This document shows, piece by piece, positions 10,225-21,799 of a DNA stretch of 64,000 nt. The notes beneath the pieces are model-generated. The model searched no databases. It saw only the letters and a list, made by a program, of their open reading frames with translations, and was not told the origin of the DNA. This stretch comes from Steinernema hermaphroditum. Its lineage: Eukaryota > Nematoda > Chromadorea > Rhabditida > Steinernematidae. Location: positions 10,254,769 to 10,318,768 of the forward strand of contig CM059624.1 of the NCBI GenBank assembly GCA_030435675.1. Direction: 5' to 3'. Position 1 is the stretch's first letter. Each line of letters begins with the position of its first letter. The translations under genes were made by a program, and so were the position numbers.

Positions 10225-11855
10225 CTACGTGAGGCATCGATCTAGATGACTGTTTATCGCGCTTTCCGGCATTTTTTTCCCACAGGAGGGGCAGGTAATC
10301 TGCGATGATGGGGGAACCGGGTCCGCACCTAGAGTTATAACTTCAGGACGCGATATGACAACTGAAAGCACAGGATGAGCAGAGAGGATGAGAAAGAACC
10401 ATGTACCTTTCGAAGCTGCGGTACTTCTCGGTTTCCTGGCAGAGCTGGAAGGTTGCGACAAGGAAAGAGCAATCGCCAACTCCAAATCGTCTGGCACATC
10501 TGGAATACTTATCAATCACGAAGGCTCTATAGGCGAAAGTTACTATTACGTGCTGTGCTGGTGGAGGGCTTTTGAGCGCCAGCTAGGGACATCGCAATTG
10601 CCCTTTCCAAATCGGTATCTACCGATGGGACCAAAGTGATGCTGGGAATTTCCGGCTTCTTGTTTGTTTTGCGCTTTGTCGGAGATGACCCGTTCACAAC
10701 AGCCGGTTTAGGTGATTTGACTCTTATCGTGGAACGATACGGTGGACCGCTTGACGAACCTCCAAGAGTTCCACTTCCGCCGATCCATTTCTTCGCTTCA
10801 GTGCTCGTATTGGGTGGTTTCGACTGCGTAGCAGAAGCTAAAACAACCATCATTTGCTGATAAACAGATACGAATTCTTGAGCACTCACTGCTTTGGCCT
10901 CCAAACCACTTCGTAATTTCCTGCTGTCCAGATGGATTCGGCTTCTTCACCTTAGTTTCTGTGGACTTCGCGTCGTCGGCTTTCCGTTTCGGCCCCTTCT
11001 CAGGCCTCTCGGGTTCCTTCACTTTGGTGAACTTTCCACCGCAAGTCGTTTGATGCTGGTTAAACCATCGGTCCGACGGACCAGGCGCTCTGTTCGTGGC
11101 CCTCTTCACCCATCCATAGAACGGCGGCCTATTCCTGCACGGTCCCTCACATCTCCAGTGGTGTTGCTTGTAGAGGGCGACTTCCGCGTGGAAGGAGTGG
11201 TAAATGGTGATTGAAGTGCCGGTTTCGTGGTTTATCCGATGCATGTGGGATTGGAAGTTCGGTCCATGTCCGTCGCGGTCTTGATTTTGCTCCGTAACGA
11301 ACAGGTAGGCGTGGATCATTTCATGCTGAATAGCGACATCTGTTAGTTATTATAACACTTAGAGAGAGTTTTCCATCCAGTTCAGACACCCTTCAAATCG
11401 GCATGCGACTCAAAACAAATTAAAAGAACTCACCAGCATAGTTTCCACAAGATCCTTTCGGGGTCTAAGCTTCAGAAGTGGTTCACTCAGTGTGATGACG
11501 CAACTACCGAATCTTCCTCGGTATGTACACGTTCCAGCGCATCTGAATCCGGCGTCCACCATCAACAGATCACGAACGCCGACACTCACGACGTCATCTT
11601 CTTGCTCCACTTGATTTCGCAGCGACCAAGCGAATTCCAGAAGAAGCGTTGGTCGAACTGCACGAACATCGCGAAGATATCCGGCGTCGGATCGATCAAC
11701 TCCCACTTCGGATCGACAAGTCCAACGTCAACGTTTCCTCTGCTGGAGCTGGCGCCACTTCTCGGCACAACTGCCTTCGCATGCTGCTTCTTTTGATGGT
11801 CCTCCATGTTCTCGATGGGCGTCAAGACGCCGTTCACGATGAGCCACTTTGACAT
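10225..11855 (-). CDS. SPRTN: SPRTN (Spartan/DVC-1) DNA-protein crosslink protease
   Basis: Six exons (low to high): 10225..10361, 10407..10499, 10544..10837 (the low edge could also be 10550), 10890..11325, 11434..11542, 11590..11855; 444 aa. Replication-coupled zinc metalloprotease that cuts proteins crosslinked to DNA. The SprT domain (about 45-230) begins DPKWELIDPTPD, has the catalytic HEMIH at 126-130 at the start of its own exon, and zinc-ribbon cysteines in RCEGPC and TCGG. A PIP-box-like QQEITKWF lies near 260, overlapping an F-G-G resembling a p97-binding SHP box. Two UIM-like helices (DLERAIAMSL at 347-356; DLELAIALSL near 373-382) precede a UBZ4 finger with C423, C426, H438 and C442. 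It is divergent from INTS5, with starts only 209 bp apart. Confidence 0.95.
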
Positions 11856-12064
11856 CGTGGGGCGGCCTTAGAAGCCGAGTCCGCGGCTTCGACCGACGAA
11901 CGAGACGAAGTCACCCTGAAATGGAGCAGTTCGGGTCTGGTGGATCTCGCCACGATAGGCATGACTGCTCGAACGTACTTTCAACTTCTGAATTCCACCG
12001 TCGGCGATGCGTTTCGGATTCCAAGGCCGAAGTGTGATTCGCACATCGATTACAGAAAGAAGCG
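11856..12064. promoter_or_regulatory. Compact bidirectional promoter, SPRTN / INTS5
   Basis: Only 209 bp separate the two start codons, so both promoters must lie here. GC-rich near the SPRTN side; an ATTACAG acceptor-like site lies 9 nt before the INTS5 ATG. Confidence 0.6.
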
Positions 12065-15000
12065 ATGTCTTTCCGCTCGGCGAGAGGAGGAATTTCGAAC
12101 AGACGAGGTCAGAGGGGAGGAACGCCCACCTTCCTTGGCCACCCAGGGCGAAACACACCACAGCGTAGGCTTATCCCTCCGGATTTCGAGAACTGCGAAC
12201 TTCTTGCAGACTCACAGACGCCGCACATTCCGCCACCGTTGATGGCCACTCCGTCTGCGTCAGCCGTGCTCGTCGACCGCTATTGGATCCCAAAGAAGGA
12301 CGAGGATGAACGCGAGAAGCTCGCCGCCGGACGACAGCCGACGATCTTCGACAGGCGTAAGGCGTCCACCATGGCAGTTGACTTCCTGGTGCAGTTGCTC
12401 AGCATGGGCGACGCCACGACACATTATCGCGAAGGGGCAAGACCTATTTGGGCATCCTTGCCGAAGAATCAAAAGAACCCCCTGTCCGAAACGTGTCTGA
12501 AGGTAATCCACGAAGTTCCGTCGGCCTGGTAAGTCCTTCTCCGTTCGTTCCTTTTGAATGCGCTGTTTAGGCCCCTAGCTTTGGACTTTGTGTGTCAGCT
12601 TGTCCACGAAGCCACCCACTTCACACTCCTGAACAGAGAATCTAGAACAAGTTAGTGTTTTCGGGTCTTCTTTTTCTAATGTGTCATGTATTTGCAGAGA
12701 ACGACATAAGTGTGGTTGATGAGGCGCTGCACACAATCGTCGCAGAGCTGCGCACCATCGTAGAAGGCAAAAAGTTCTCTTCTAGGTGCCTGGAACTTCT
12801 CGGGGTTGGTGACCGCATACGGCACTCTGAAACTAACCACGAATCTTAGGTTCTCTGCAATTTGTTTGCCGATTTGTGTCGATGTAATCGAATGCGTCCT
12901 TCTCTGCATCAGATGTACGTCGAGGGAATCCTAAATGTTATGAAAGACATTCCCGCGGTAAAGTTGATGCTAGATCTGCTGGACGAGGTTCTGACATACT
13001 TGTGAGTGAAATGAGTGATTAAGATAGTGACTATATTGATTGTAGACTAGAGGAAACGCCGGAAGCCTGCACACAAACGCTGATCTCTGCATCAAAACAC
13101 GGATTTAACTTTGAATGGATCTGGTTCCATGTCGTGTAAGTAGTTCCTCTCTGTTTGTAACTCTATGTCCCATCCAGGTTAACGTTCCCCAGCTCGATCG
13201 TCCAGCATCTGTTATGGCACGGCATGCAAGACTTCAGGGCGTACGTGCAAACGCTCACGCAATGCGGACAAATGGTAAGCCCGATGCTCCAGCAGTTTCG
13301 TTCAAGAGAGTACCTTTCAACAGAACGCAGCAATTTTCGCGAAACAACACGACGAGTATCATACTAAGTTTACCGCCATCAAAGACGTTTTCATGTTCTT
13401 AGCCAAACGGATGAATGCGGAGTTGAAATCATGCGCTCTGAAAATGATCAAGGTTTGGGAGTTTTATGTAATCGATTTTCAAAACTCTATGTTCAGAAAA
13501 ATCTCGAAGACCGGGTTACCGAGAAACAACCGGATGACATGAGCGTTCTCTTCATGCTTCGGCTGATCGCATACACGCGTGACATCTTGGACTTCTTGAT
13601 CAACGACATCGTCAACATGGTCAACTACAAGAACGTCCTGAACGCCACACGCATGGCACTCACTGTCGACCGAAAATTTATCCTACAGCCTAACCAGACC
13701 TACATACAATTCTTCACGTTGGTGGTCCAGGCGCTGAACAACGCGCAGCTCTCGAAGTTGATTACGAAGCTGGCTCCGATTGCTTATGCTCAACACTCAG
13801 GTTCGCCTTGTACCTTGCAGCTTTTGTGATTGGCTGTTTAGATGATCTCGGCGGGAACTGTGGCGCCGTAGTTTCGGATGGGGCGGCGGCAGTACTCGAC
13901 GAAATAGCGAATTCGGTTCTTGTTAAAGTGCACGCGGAAACGGGAAATCGGGTGATAGTCGACTGCCATGTTCTGAAGAAGTACACGGATGACAGCGATT
14001 TGCTGCAGAAAGCCATCGACATGCTGTTTACTGTAGAGAAAAGGTAGTATTGTCCAATTATATGACTTTAACTTTCTAGTGCTACATTTCTTTAGCCGTA
14101 TCTTTCATATGAAGCTGCTACACGCACTGTGCCTCGAAAACTCTTCTTCTTCGTCTTCTTCCTGTTCTCAGGACATTATGAGTGAAGTCATAATGCGGTG
14201 CTTGTGCACCGCGGAAGACGAGAAGCAGCTGGCAATCTTCGTGTCCTTCCTGGAAACCGTGTTGCCGTTCAGCGTCGATTGTCTGCGGAAGGCTGTGGTA
14301 ACAAAAGGAACAAAACGCGAGCGGAAAACGCTGGCGTCCGACTTTTCAGACTTTAAACGTATGTGTGTCCTTATTCATTGTCCGATAATCTGTTCACATC
14401 TAGGCAAAAATCTGTTGTGGATTCGCAACCTGAAAACCCTTCTGGAGTGGGAGCGCGGAGCGGCCGATTCCCAGATAATGAAATACATTGGGTAAGTACT
14501 GCATATCGCATACAAATACCTTGCTGCAGCGTTTCGATGATGGACAACATGGGACAAATCATGAGTGATGTTCTCTCGTGGGCGCTGGATTCGTTAGCAG
14601 AAGCATATGAGCGTCGGGAAGAGCATGCAACAGCACAAGAAGTCCCTTCGATAGTCAACCTGGTCACTTCGTTCATATTCGCCTCGAATCACGCCGCCTA
14701 CTTGAGCAACAAGGACACCTATCAGATCATCGCCAAAACAGCAGGAATTCTCACTCTCATGCTACGATACATTGGCATGGAGCGCTTCGAAGTGATCGAT
14801 GCCTATCACAGTTTTCTCGAATGCATCATGAAGTTCTTCCTACCGCTTCCCACTCGAATGGACCAGCGAACGCAGCTTATCATCCACCTGCTCAGCGAGG
14901 TCTTCGAGATGTCGGCGGAGCTCTTCGGAAGTTGCCGTGACCTGTGCGCCTGGGAAGAAGAAGCTCAATACGCGGCCGGCTGCGAAACCGTAGATTTCGA

Positions 15001-16159
15001 CATTTTCGGGCTCTTTAATGGAAATAACGAACCGGATGATATTATGAAGCAGCTAGAAACACTGACCACCGAAAGCGAACGAGCCTCAAAAGTAGCACAC
15101 GCGGGTAAACTTGTGAAGAAGGGAAAGGCTCCGAAGAATCGAAGATTTAATCCTAGTGTAGGTTTAAAGCACAGAGAGCTCCACTAATACGCGTGTGTTT
15201 TATAGAGTGATGAAGTTTTGCGGCGACTGATTTTATTGAATACTTTGAAGACCATCTGCACCTCTTCAGAAAGGGCCGAAAGAACCCTCTTTCAACGTTT
15301 GGTAAGTTACACTGGCCTGGGAGATTTATGTGCTGTATAAATGGGCAAGAATCTGAGCCGGGATTTAATATTTTCCTTTTCAGGCCATCGAGTTGACACA
15401 GAGGTTTTGCGGCGATGCTGCTCTGTCGCTATACGAATGGAACGAATGGGAGTACGAACGAGAACAGATATCCAAATACGTTATAATAGCGAAGACTTTC
15501 AATGAGAACGGCGTGGCCAGTGACATTCTAACGTTCATAGCACGAGAAGTGTCGATATGGTTCGCGTTCCCTCTCGTGAAGGCGCTCCTCGCCGTGGTAA
15601 TAAACGATATCGAGTCCAAGAGTAGCAGGCAAAGAAACGACCGCATAAGAGAAGAATCCGTTTTGCAACTCGACAAATCACTTTCTTATTTTGTTAGGGT
15701 ACGTCGATGGTGATTATGCTTTCCTAACCTCTCTGTTAAGGCTTTAATATTACCGACCCGACTGATGTGCTGCACGATGAAAGTTGTTTCAAGGGTTACC
15801 GTGCATGAAGCTAGCGTTCTCCTTGTGAATCTGTGGAAGTACTTGGCGGACGTGGCGCCGACGCATCAGGCACTTATGGTGGATCGGACCATCACCGCCG
15901 TCAGCGATTTCGGCAGGTTTGGACCGAAGACTCTGGTACGCACTGAACCGCCCGGAACTCTCTTCATTGTTCTTTTTAGAAAGCCGCGGTGCCATGGAAG
16001 CAAACGATGATCTATCTGATCCAGAAATACAGCAAGGATCTCGGCCACTTCGTGCAGCTGCTGAAACGGGAACACTTCTTGGCGGACGAAGAGGACAGCG
16101 ACGACTGGAGCATAGAATATACACCGCCGTTTTTGTTTATACCCGATATGAAGAGGTGA
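12065..16159 (+). CDS. INTS5: Integrator complex subunit 5
   Basis: Sixteen exons: 12065..12528, 12571..12650, 12698..12804, 12850..13001, 13046..13135, 13178..13274, 13324..13452, 13497..13800, 13842..14043, 14096..14358, 14404..14491, 14530..15157, 15206..15301, 15384..15698, 15741..15935, 15980..16159; 1129 aa, phases consistent throughout. All-helical protein of about the usual INTS5 size (about 1,020 in human). The clearest anchor is EACTQTLISAS followed by FNFEWIWFHV and TFPSSIV, aligning with human PDACVDALLDTS, HFDWVVAHI and SFPGTII. C-terminal helices (ILPTRLM, LLVNLWKYL, LIQKYSKDLG) also align. INTS5 is a backbone subunit of Integrator, which cleaves nascent snRNA and attenuates Pol II transcription. 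The N-terminus is Arg/Gly-rich. Splice choice at 14044-14095 is not unique. Confidence 0.85.
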
Positions 16160-16322
16160 AAGAATCTTGTTAGTTGTTGAGCGCGTACGGGTTTTTCGAA
16201 TAAACTAGATTTGAAATAGTGTTAGGATTGATTGTGTACCCATTTGATTGTAATCACGCTGCATGGATTCTATCTTTTATTCTGTAACCACTGACGACAA
16301 CACCGCTTAGCCTTTAGAGGAA

Positions 16323-17149
16323 ATGGAAGAAGACGGGTTCCAGATGTACCAAAGCCACAAGAAGAAGAAGAAATTGCCGATGATGGCGCCGAACAAGGCG
16401 CAACTCAGACACCTTCCGGAAGAGGACGCTGTTTCCGTGGACACCATCGAAGTGAATCTAGAGAAGGCCGCCGAAGCGCTTGAGAGGAGTGGGCTGATGT
16501 GAGTCCCTACTTGGATATTTCCTCTGAATGTTGTGTGTTTAGAGCGAAAGTGAGCTACTTCGTCGAGAAGATTCTGAGTGGGCGTCGCCTGCGGTGCATC
16601 CGAGGTGTTGGCATCGGTCACTTTGGCCAGCGCCCCTCTTCCAGCGGATCTCTTCAGATGGCGCTGTTCCTGGCTATTCGGAGTCGCTTCCAGCCCCCGT
16701 CGTCCTCTTGCCAAGATCCCGTGATGAGCTGCGATGAAATCGAGTATCTCCGAAGGATAGAAGTCGAAACTCCCCCAGTAGATGACCTCTCGAAATCCGT
16801 AGAAGAGCTCCGAGACGGCGACGTTGTGCTTTTCTTCATGCCTCATTGTGGCCACGCTCTCTACAACAATCTCCTCTGGAGCAACTGGAGTTCAAGCGCC
16901 CTGCGGAATCTGGTGATCATCGGAAACGACTTCACGAAGATGATGGTGCTGCAGAAGCACGAGAAGGAGATCGAGGCGCTGCTGAAGTTCCGCGAGATCG
17001 CCAACGTCATAGCCTTCCCGGCTTTCATAGAAGACGCCTTCAGTGACACTGCCGTGACGAGCTTTTCGAAAGAAACTTTACCGCCGATAGAAGAAGCGAA
17101 ACCAAAGTATCACCATTTCGCCTCTGAGCTACTGTTGAACAAAGTGTAA
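16323..17149 (+). CDS. SRRD: SRR1-like protein (SRRD)
   Basis: Two exons, 16323..16498 and 16543..17149; 260 aa. SRR1 domain protein: a Lys-rich N-terminus, then GVGIGHFG comparable to the family's GLG.F, and the hallmark MPHCGHALYNNLLWSNW near residue 170 followed by NLVIIGNDF. SRR1 proteins are linked to circadian input in plants and to heme-related regulation in animals; the biochemical activity is not settled. The gene begins 163 bp behind INTS5 on the same strand, with a CTTTAG acceptor 5 nt before the ATG, so it may be the second gene of an SL2-type operon. A poly(A) signal AATAAA for INTS5 lies at 16199-16204. Confidence 0.9.
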
Positions 17150-17268
17150 TTTTTGTATTTGGTCGCCTTGTGTGTCAAAATTTCCGCAGCGCTATCATTA
17201 GGAGATAAGGAATGTGGCGAAGAGATCGACGATTTGTTTTTTTTTTGTGGCGCACGATGAAGCACAAA

Positions 17269-19042
17269 TTACTCTTTGTTTCTCTCGAAGACTCTCACCA
17301 TAAACCCTTTGCTTGGCGTCAGTACAATCTCCGGGAGCGGTTTGTTCGTCCGAGGGTTCTGCTCGGTGGTCACTCGGTAGCGCCGGAAGAACGTCGAGAG
17401 GACGGCCTTCTCCTCGAGGAGCGCAAACTTCTGTCCGATACAGTTCCGCGGTCCTGCGGCGAAAGGAATGAAGCTGTGGGGGTGGCGTTTTGCGATGTTC
17501 TCCTGGGTGAAGTTTTCGGGATCGAACTCTTCCGGGTTACTGTAGTTCTGAAAAGAGATGTTTTCAGAAAAGAGCGTTGTGGGCAACCTTGGGATCGCGA
17601 TGGACTGCCGCCGTCCCCACGACTACAGTAATCCCCTTTGGAATCGTTCTGCCCTCGACTTCGAGGTCGTCGGACAGGACCCGACCGATGACAGGGATCG
17701 GAGGCATGAATCGGAGGGACTCCTTGATGCACATTTCCAGGTACCGTAGTCGCCTCAGATCATCGGATGTCGCGGGACGGTCGGAGTCGCCGAAGACGTC
17801 ATCGACTTCGGCGTGTACCTTCTCCTGGAAGTCGGCATTCTGCGCCAGAAGCCAGATGGTGAATCCGACGGCGCTCGCAGTAGTATCGTGCCCGGCGAAC
17901 ATGAAGGTATCAACCTCCTCGCGGATATCCTCGTCGGAGAGCCGGTTTTCGGCCTGCATGCTGAGGAGGAGGTCGAGGAAGGCGAGCCTCTGTTTTCCAG
18001 CGGCGTCCGCCGGGGCGTCGTCGCGGACGAAGTCCTTCCGCCGTTCGGCGATGATCTGAAGGGGAGCGTTGGAGGCGCTCGAGCCAAGAAGAGGTCCACC
18101 TTGCGGGTGAAGTCCGTGGTGAGGGTCAGGGCGGCGTCGAAGGCGAAACCGTTCCCCGAGAGGTACCACACCGGCTTCAGCCACATCCACGGCAGCCGCT
18201 CGTGGTGCCAGATGAGACGATTCAGTGTCGCCACCGCGTCCACATACGCCGAGTTGCGGCCCCGCTGTGCGCCAATTTCTGCGCCCATCGCCGTCTCTGA
18301 GGGGATACGGTAGACGGATAGCGGTACGGTACTCACCACAGATGATGTCGAGGGCGCATCGTTTGATGAAGGGGAAAAGGTCGAGTTCCTCACCGGAGCC
18401 GGCGAACTTCTCGATCTGCTCCACGAAGACCTAAAGGTCCCTTTAGCTGGCGCTTCTTCTTGGACTCACTTCTGCTTGTTTGCTGAAGATAGGCACGAAC
18501 GAGTTGAGGATGCTGAAGTGGAAGGCGGGGGTCAGGATCTTCCTCCGTGAGTGCCACTTTCCGCCATCACTGGTCAAAAGTCCCGTTCCCGTCCACTTTC
18601 GCAGGAAACTGTACATAAGCGAAGGTTTTGCGATGTTTCTCGAGTTCTCGAGCACTTTCTAAAATTGGGTAGCATCTTCAATGGCCATGTGACAAAAAAC
18701 CTTGGCAGCTTCGTCTCCGCATATCAAGACCACGGGGAAGGGTCCGATCCATGTCCGCATCATCCCGATCCCTTCCGGGGTCATGACGTACTTGCGACCC
18801 CATTCTTCGAGCTGGTCAACGAACTCTAAATGGTCAGTCTTCAATAGGCATCCGGGAAAGTCAGAATCACCGAGGCTGTCCAGCTTGAAGGCGTAAGCGC
18901 ATCCGAGGATGGGAATGGCCGGCGGCCCCGGAATCTGATCAATCAACTTTACAAGCTTCTGGCGCTCCTTGAAGAGGCTATAAAGCCGAAAGAGGAGGCC
19001 GGCGATAACGACCACGAGGAGCACTCCGGCACCGAGAGCCAT
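17269..19042 (-). CDS. Cytochrome P450, CYP4-type, copy A
   Basis: Seven exons (low to high): 17269..17547, 17588..18055, 18100..18296, 18337..18430, 18470..18658, 18701..18825, 18871..19042; 507 aa. ER-anchored mono-oxygenase: N-terminal TM helix, proline hinge IPGPPAIP, helix C WHSRRK, I-helix AGHDTT, K-helix KESLR, and heme loop [11 protein letters not shown] near residue 440. CYP4 enzymes typically omega-hydroxylate fatty acids; the substrate is unknown here. The I-helix residue before GHDTT is Ala, whereas CYP4 enzymes usually carry the Glu that links covalently to heme. It lacks one intron that copies B and C have inside the exon encoding GLLTS-KWHSRR. It forms a tandem pair with copy B, 0.9 kb upstream. 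Confidence 0.95.
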
Positions 19043-19972
19043 CTCACGAAGCTCGAAATTCGACCACTGAGGGGCAACTCCTGGGCAGGGCCCTTATCAG
19101 ACGATAACAACGCCTGTCGAGAAGAAAAAAGCGCCCGAAAAATGTCATTTCAGCTGCAAAGGGAAAATGACGGAAAGGGGCCGTCGTCTGGCATGCTTAA
19201 GGGCAGACGACACGAATACTGATAAAAGGCTCTGGCATGGGACCCTTTTGTAATGACTGAGTTCGATAGCGGGTTTTTGTCGTAATTCCTAGGAGTTTTT
19301 AACGTTCCTAATGGACTGCATTACAGCAGGACGCAGAAGATCACTAGAACATAGCAGTTTCTAAGGAGGGTCCCTTCAGGCCAGTTATAAACATTCTTCG
19401 TTTCTCGATGACCTTGAGTTTTGTCGTTTGAACCTCGTTTGAACCTCGAAATCCGGTTGTGCAAAACGGTTTTTTCATCGGTTTTGCAAAGAAAAGTGCA
19501 TTTTCTCTTCGGAGAAAAGGCGTCTCCTTCTTTTCAGCCCTTGTCGTTAGTCACCTTCATTCAGGCAGTGACTAACTGCAAATTGCGATGTATTTATCAT
19601 TCAGATTTTTTTAGTTGAACGCGAGTGAAAGAGATTATAAAATAGAGCGTTTATGACAGTAGTTGCCAACCTTGTGTCATTTGAGGGGCACTTTCAGTTA
19701 ATTTTGAGAACCGTGTTGCACAAAAAGTCATTTTTTAGAAGTTATCTACATACGTGCACCGATCACGATGATACTCGCTGATATGACCAATGTTTCTTTG
19801 TCTTCATGTGAAGAGCGAAAAAAGCCGTCTGCTGATTGTCACCTACCAAAAAAGAAGTTGCTGTTGATAGGTCATCCAGTTGGCCCGTTTTACAAGCAGG
19901 CCTATTTTGATCGGCGCTAATATTTACGCGTAGTGTTTATTCGCGGACCAAAGAACATGCAAATAAAAACAA
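19043..19972. promoter_or_regulatory. Intergenic region upstream of CYP copy A
   Basis: About 930 bp between tandem P450 genes. Near the start of copy A it holds a CTGATAAG GATA-type site (reverse complement at 19093-19100) and a TGATAA at 19220-19225, like sites bound by the worm gut factor ELT-2. Copy B upstream also has CTTATC near 21863. No exon recognised. Confidence 0.45.
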
Positions 19973-21799
19973 TCAACAAGGACAAGACCTTTTGTACAGT
20001 TTAACGCGGAATCCTTGACTCGGCTTGATGATAATCTCGGGGACTGGACGGTTGTTATCGAGGTTCTGCTCGGTGGTCACTCGGTAGCGCCGGAAGAACG
20101 TCGAGAGGACGGCCTTTTCTTCGAGGAGCGCGAACTTCTGTCCGATACAGTTCCGCGGTCCCGCGGCGAAAGGAATGAAGCTGTAGGGGTGACGTTTCGC
20201 GATATTCTCCTGGGTGAAGTTCTCGGGGTTGTATGTCTCCGCGTCCTCGAAGTTCTATGATTGGGAGGGATGAAGGCTGTTAGGGCAAGACATGACCTAC
20301 ACGAGGATCGCGATGAACGGCGACGGGAGAGACGACTACCGTAACTCCCTTCGGGACGACCCTGTCGTGGAAGACGAAATCTTCAGTGAGGATCCGGGCG
20401 AAGAATGGAACCGAAGGCATTAGTCGGAGTGCTTCTTTGATGCACTGCTCGAGATACGGTAATCTCTTGAGGTCTTCCGGTGTCACGGGACGGTCGGAAT
20501 CGCCGAAGACGTCGTCGACTTCGGAATGTACCTTCTCCTGGAAGGCAGGATTCTGGGCAAGGAACCAGATGGCGAAGCCCATGCCACTGGAGGTAGTGTC
20601 ATGGCCCTCAAACATGAAGGTATCGACCTCCTCGCGGATATCCTCGTCGGAGAGCCGGTTTTCGGCCTGCATGCTGAGGAGGAGGTCGAGGAAGGCGAGC
20701 CTCTGCCTTCCAGTGGCGTCTGCTGGGGCGTCGCCGCGGACGAAGTTCTTTCGGCGTTCGGCAATGATCTGCAGTGGAGCGTCGGAGGCACCCGGGCCCA
20801 AGACGATGCCCACCTTGCGGGTAAAGTCCGTGGTGAGGGTCAGGGCGGCGTCGAAGGCGAAACCGTTCCCCGAGAGGTACCACACCGGCTTCAGCCACAT
20901 CCACGGCAGCCGCTCGTGGTGCCAGATGAGACGATTCAGTGTCGCCACCGCGTCCACATACGCCGAGTTGCGGCCCCGCTGTGCGCCAATTTCTGCGCCC
21001 ATCGCCGTCTCTGAGGGGATACGGTAGACGGATAGCGGTACGGTACTCACCGCAGATGATGTCGAGGGCGCATCGTTTGATGAAGGGGAAAAGGTCGAGT
21101 TCCTCGCCGGAGTCGGCGAACTTCTCGATCTGCTCCACGAAGACCTAAGCGAAGGCGTATCTTCGAAGAAGAGGACTACTTTCTACCTTCGCCTCTTTGC
21201 TGAACACTGGGACGAACTTGTTCAAAATGTTGAAGTGGAAGGCTGGGGTGAGCATCTTCCTCCGAGAGTGCCACTTTTCGTTTGTACTGAAAGAACGATT
21301 TTGTGCTTTTCGAGATAGCAGTGCTAACCTCGTGAGAAGACCAGTTCCAAGCCATCTCTTTATAAAGTTGTATTGCGAAGGCTTTGTGATTTGTGTCGTG
21401 CTTTCAAGCAGAATCTGAAAACTCTCACTAAGGGAGCCTGAGATTACACGTACCTTGACAGCCTCGTCCCGACAAAGGAACACCACTGGGACAGGGCCGA
21501 CCCATGCTCGGACCATCCCGAGCCCACCTTCCAGAAGGGCGTAGGTCCTTCCCCAGTCTTCCAGTTGGTAGGTGAATTCTGCACACATATCAGATTCGCT
21601 CTTTGGAATCATGTCAAGACTCACCAACACTGTCTAGCTTGAACTGATAGGCACATCCGAGGATCGGGATGGCCGGAGGCCCCGGAATTCGGTCGATGAG
21701 TGTCACAACCTTTTGGCGCTGCTTGAGGAACTCGTAGATCTTCCACGACACCCAGGCCACCAACGCGGCGAAGACGAAGGCGCTGAGTCCGAGGCTCAT
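19973..21799 (-). CDS. Cytochrome P450, CYP4-type, copy B
   Basis: Eight exons (low to high): 19973..20254, 20301..20768, 20814..21010, 21051..21144, 21187..21286, 21329..21414, 21454..21578, 21625..21799; 508 aa. Same architecture as copy A: TM anchor, [15 protein letters not shown]-helix EGHDTT with the CYP4 heme-linking Glu present, KEALR, heme loop [11 protein letters not shown]. Exons 20814..21010 and 21051..21144, with the intron between, are almost identical to copy A, while N-terminal exons and the 3' intron differ, which suggests gene conversion. Intron 21287-21328 is absent from copy A but present in copy C. The intron at 20769-20813 is 45 nt and in frame, so retention would not break the protein. 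Confidence 0.95.

Noticed and set aside
20386..21027. Long plus-strand open frames over the P450 genes
   Set aside because: Shadow frames caused by high GC at third positions; the minus strand carries all P450 motifs.
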